DNA of 14,222 nt, taken from assembly GCA_030681075.1 (NCBI GenBank), contig JAUXUE010000012.1, positions 1 to 14,222 of the forward strand, read 5' to 3'. Both the position numbers and the translations under genes were made by a program. This DNA comes from Candidatus Amesbacteria bacterium. GTDB taxonomy: Bacteria; Patescibacteriota; Microgenomatia; CAZETR01; Amesbacteraceae. Positions 12,711-14,222 of this stretch are shown here, piece after piece. Under the pieces are notes generated by a model. It was not told where the DNA came from. It did no database searches and saw only the letters and a list, made by a program, of their open reading frames with translations. Within the stretch, counting starts at the first letter, position 1. Each line of letters begins with the position of its first letter.

Positions 12711-14222
12711 ATGTTTAAGGCGGTAGGTACACAAGTAAGTTTTCCTGAATTGGAAGAAAAAATCTTACAATTTTGGAAAGAGAATAAAATTTTTGAAAAA
12801 TCGATCGAAAATAGACCATCCAATAAGACATGGACATTTTTAGATGGACCTCCATTTGTGACTGGAATGCCTCATTATGGGACTCTCCTATCCAGTATCC
12901 CCAAAGATCTATATGGAAGATATTGGACCATGAAGGGTTATAGGGTTCGGAGGGTCTGGGGTTGGGATGGTCATGGTCTCCCAATCGAGAATAAGGTTGA
13001 AAATAAGCTCAAAATTGTCAGAAAAAAAGATATTGAAGACAAGGTTGGAGTCAAAAAATTTATTGAGGAATGTTTTTCTTTCGTTCAGACAATGTCGAGT
13101 GAATGGGAGTGGTATATAGATCATATAGCCAGATGGGCTGATTTTAAAAACGCATATAAGACTTGGGACAAGCCATACATGGAATCAGTAATGTGGGTAT
13201 TTAAACAGATGTTTGAAAAGAAGTTGATATATAAAGGTCTCAGAGTTTCTCTTTATTGTCCTCATTGTTCAACACCTATTGCCAATTTTGAAGTTTCGAT
13301 GGATCCAGATAATTATCAAGAAGTTACAGAGCCTTCAAACGTTTATAAATATAAAATGAGTGACGAAGAAGACACTTACATCTTAGCCTGGTCGACAACT
13401 CCTTGGAACAAATTAGTGACTCCCGCACTAGCGGTGAACCCCAATCTTGATTATGTCAAAGTCAGGCAGGGACTGGAGAGCTATATATTAGCAAAGACTA
13501 CTTTAAAAATACTTAAATCAGAAAAATACACAATCGTATCAGAATTTAAGGGCTCTGAGTTGGTGGGAAAAAGCTTTGTTCCTCATTATGATTTTTATAA
13601 AATCGAACCAGATAAACGTGGGTTTGTAATTATCCCTGGAGACTTTGTGACTGCAGAAGATGGAACTGGAGTTGTAACTATAGCTGCTTATGGAGAAGAT
13701 GACTTGATGGCAATGCAAAAAGAAAATATCCAGATTGTTCTTCATCTGGATGATGAAGGAAAATTAAAATCTTTTGTGCCGAGATGGGCGGGAAGAAATT
13801 ATATGGAAATAAATTCAGAAATTAACGAAGATTTGAAATCTAGAGGATTGATGTATAGGGAAGATATGCATACACATACTGTCCCGACCTGTTGGCGTTG
13901 TCACACCAGGTTACTTTATGCTCCCCAAGATGCTTGGTATGTGGATGTTCAGAAATTAAAACCGCTTATGAAAAAAACTAATAATGAGGTAAATTGGTAT
14001 CCTGATCATTTTAAACTGGGTAGATTTCTCAAAAGTATGCAAATGGCACCCGATTGGTGTATATCCAGAAGTCGCTATTGGGGATCTCCTGTACCAGTCT
14101 GGGAATGTGAGTGTGGAGAACGTTATGTACCCGAATCTATTTCCGATTTAGAAAAAATGAGCGGACAAAAAGTAATTGAGCTTCATAAACCAGAAATTGA
14201 TGAAATATATGTAAATTGTAAA
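12711..14222 (+). CDS. ileS: Isoleucyl-tRNA synthetase, eukaryote-type (IleS2-like), 5' part
   Basis: IleRS charges tRNA-Ile and hydrolyses misactivated valine. The frame is open for 504 codons to the window edge, about half of the expected 1000 or so residues. Visible are the N-terminal FPELEEKILQFW (11-22), the GMPHYGT version of the HIGH motif (52-58), WGWDGHGLPIE (83-93), a CPHC zinc-type pair (183-186), the editing (CP1) domain with AWSTTPW (226-232) and GTGVVTIAAYGEDD (318-331), CWRC (394-397), and ISRSRYWGSPVPVW (451-464). The last His of HIGH is Thr58, and the editing-site His of the GTGxVHxAP pattern is Thr323, both unusual. ValRS and LeuRS are less likely given the HYG- and RYWGxPVPVW forms. 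KMSKS lies beyond the edge. Confidence 0.95.
   Translation, partial: MFKAVGTQVSFPELEEKILQFWKENKIFEKSIENRPSNKTWTFLDGPPFVTGMPHYGTLLSSIPKDLYGRYWTMKGYRVRRVWGWDGHGLPIENKVENKLKIVRKKDIEDKVGVKKFIEECFSFVQTMSSEWEWYIDHIARWADFKNAYKTWDKPYMESVMWVFKQMFEKKLIYKGLRVSLYCPHCSTPIANFEVSMDPDNYQEVTEPSNVYKYKMSDEEDTYILAWSTTPWNKLVTPALAVNPNLDYVKVRQGLESYILAKTTLKILKSEKYTIVSEFKGSELVGKSFVPHYDFYKIEPDKRGFVIIPGDFVTAEDGTGVVTIAAYGEDDLMAMQKENIQIVLHLDDEGKLKSFVPRWAGRNYMEINSEINEDLKSRGLMYREDMHTHTVPTCWRCHTRLLYAPQDAWYVDVQKLKPLMKKTNNEVNWYPDHFKLGRFLKSMQMAPDWCISRSRYWGSPVPVWECECGERYVPESISDLEKMSGQKVIELHKPEIDEIYVNCK

Noticed and set aside
1..14222. CRISPR arrays, insertion sequences, tRNA or rRNA genes
   Set aside because: No spaced repeats, transposase motifs, terminal inverted repeats or tRNA cloverleaf were seen; the repeats at 2321-2360 have a 10-bp period and are too short for CRISPR.

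Overview
This window looks like a chromosomal segment of a reduced bacterium, most likely a member of the Candidate Phyla Radiation (Patescibacteria), possibly Microgenomates. That placement is inferred from four things: a compact division and cell wall (dcw) cluster with divergent MraY and MurG, a very short FtsQ-like protein, start codons that almost all lack a Shine-Dalgarno sequence, and a eukaryote-type IleRS. It is not proven by any marker search. TGA is a real stop here (mraZ, rsmH, ftsL, the 8259 gene and murG all end in it), so the recoded CPR lineages that read TGA as glycine are excluded. All convincing genes lie on the + strand.

Layout: the left edge (1-224) holds the possible 3' end of an unknown gene and two hairpins. 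Next come a promoter and a very short T-box leader (251-370) controlling glycyl-tRNA synthetase (386-1771), followed closely by an unknown membrane-anchored protein (1776-2273). The dcw cluster opens at mraZ, whose start codon is covered by four 10-bp repeats that fit a MraZ operator. mraZ, rsmH, ftsL and ftsI overlap one another by ATGA junctions. dgkA (undecaprenol or diacylglycerol kinase), mraY and ftsW follow tightly, and a strong terminator ends this unit at about 7992.

A second unit starts with a 59- or 54-residue membrane peptide and a 199-residue five-helix membrane protein of unknown function. It continues through murG, a minimal ftsQ-like gene, ftsA and ftsZ. The right edge is a truncated ileS (12711-14222), apparently with its own promoter.

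Working together: RsmH and MraZ are the usual cluster leaders. MraY makes lipid I and MurG makes lipid II on undecaprenyl phosphate, whose pool DgkA may replenish. FtsW and FtsI polymerise and crosslink septal peptidoglycan. FtsL and FtsQ link these enzymes to the FtsA/FtsZ ring. The soluble precursor enzymes MurA-MurF and Ddl are absent from this window. The observations most worth following up are the minimal T-box, the substituted catalytic residues in MraY, the altered HIGH and editing motifs in IleRS, the MraZ repeats that overlap the start codon, and the apparently leaderless, SD-less gene starts.
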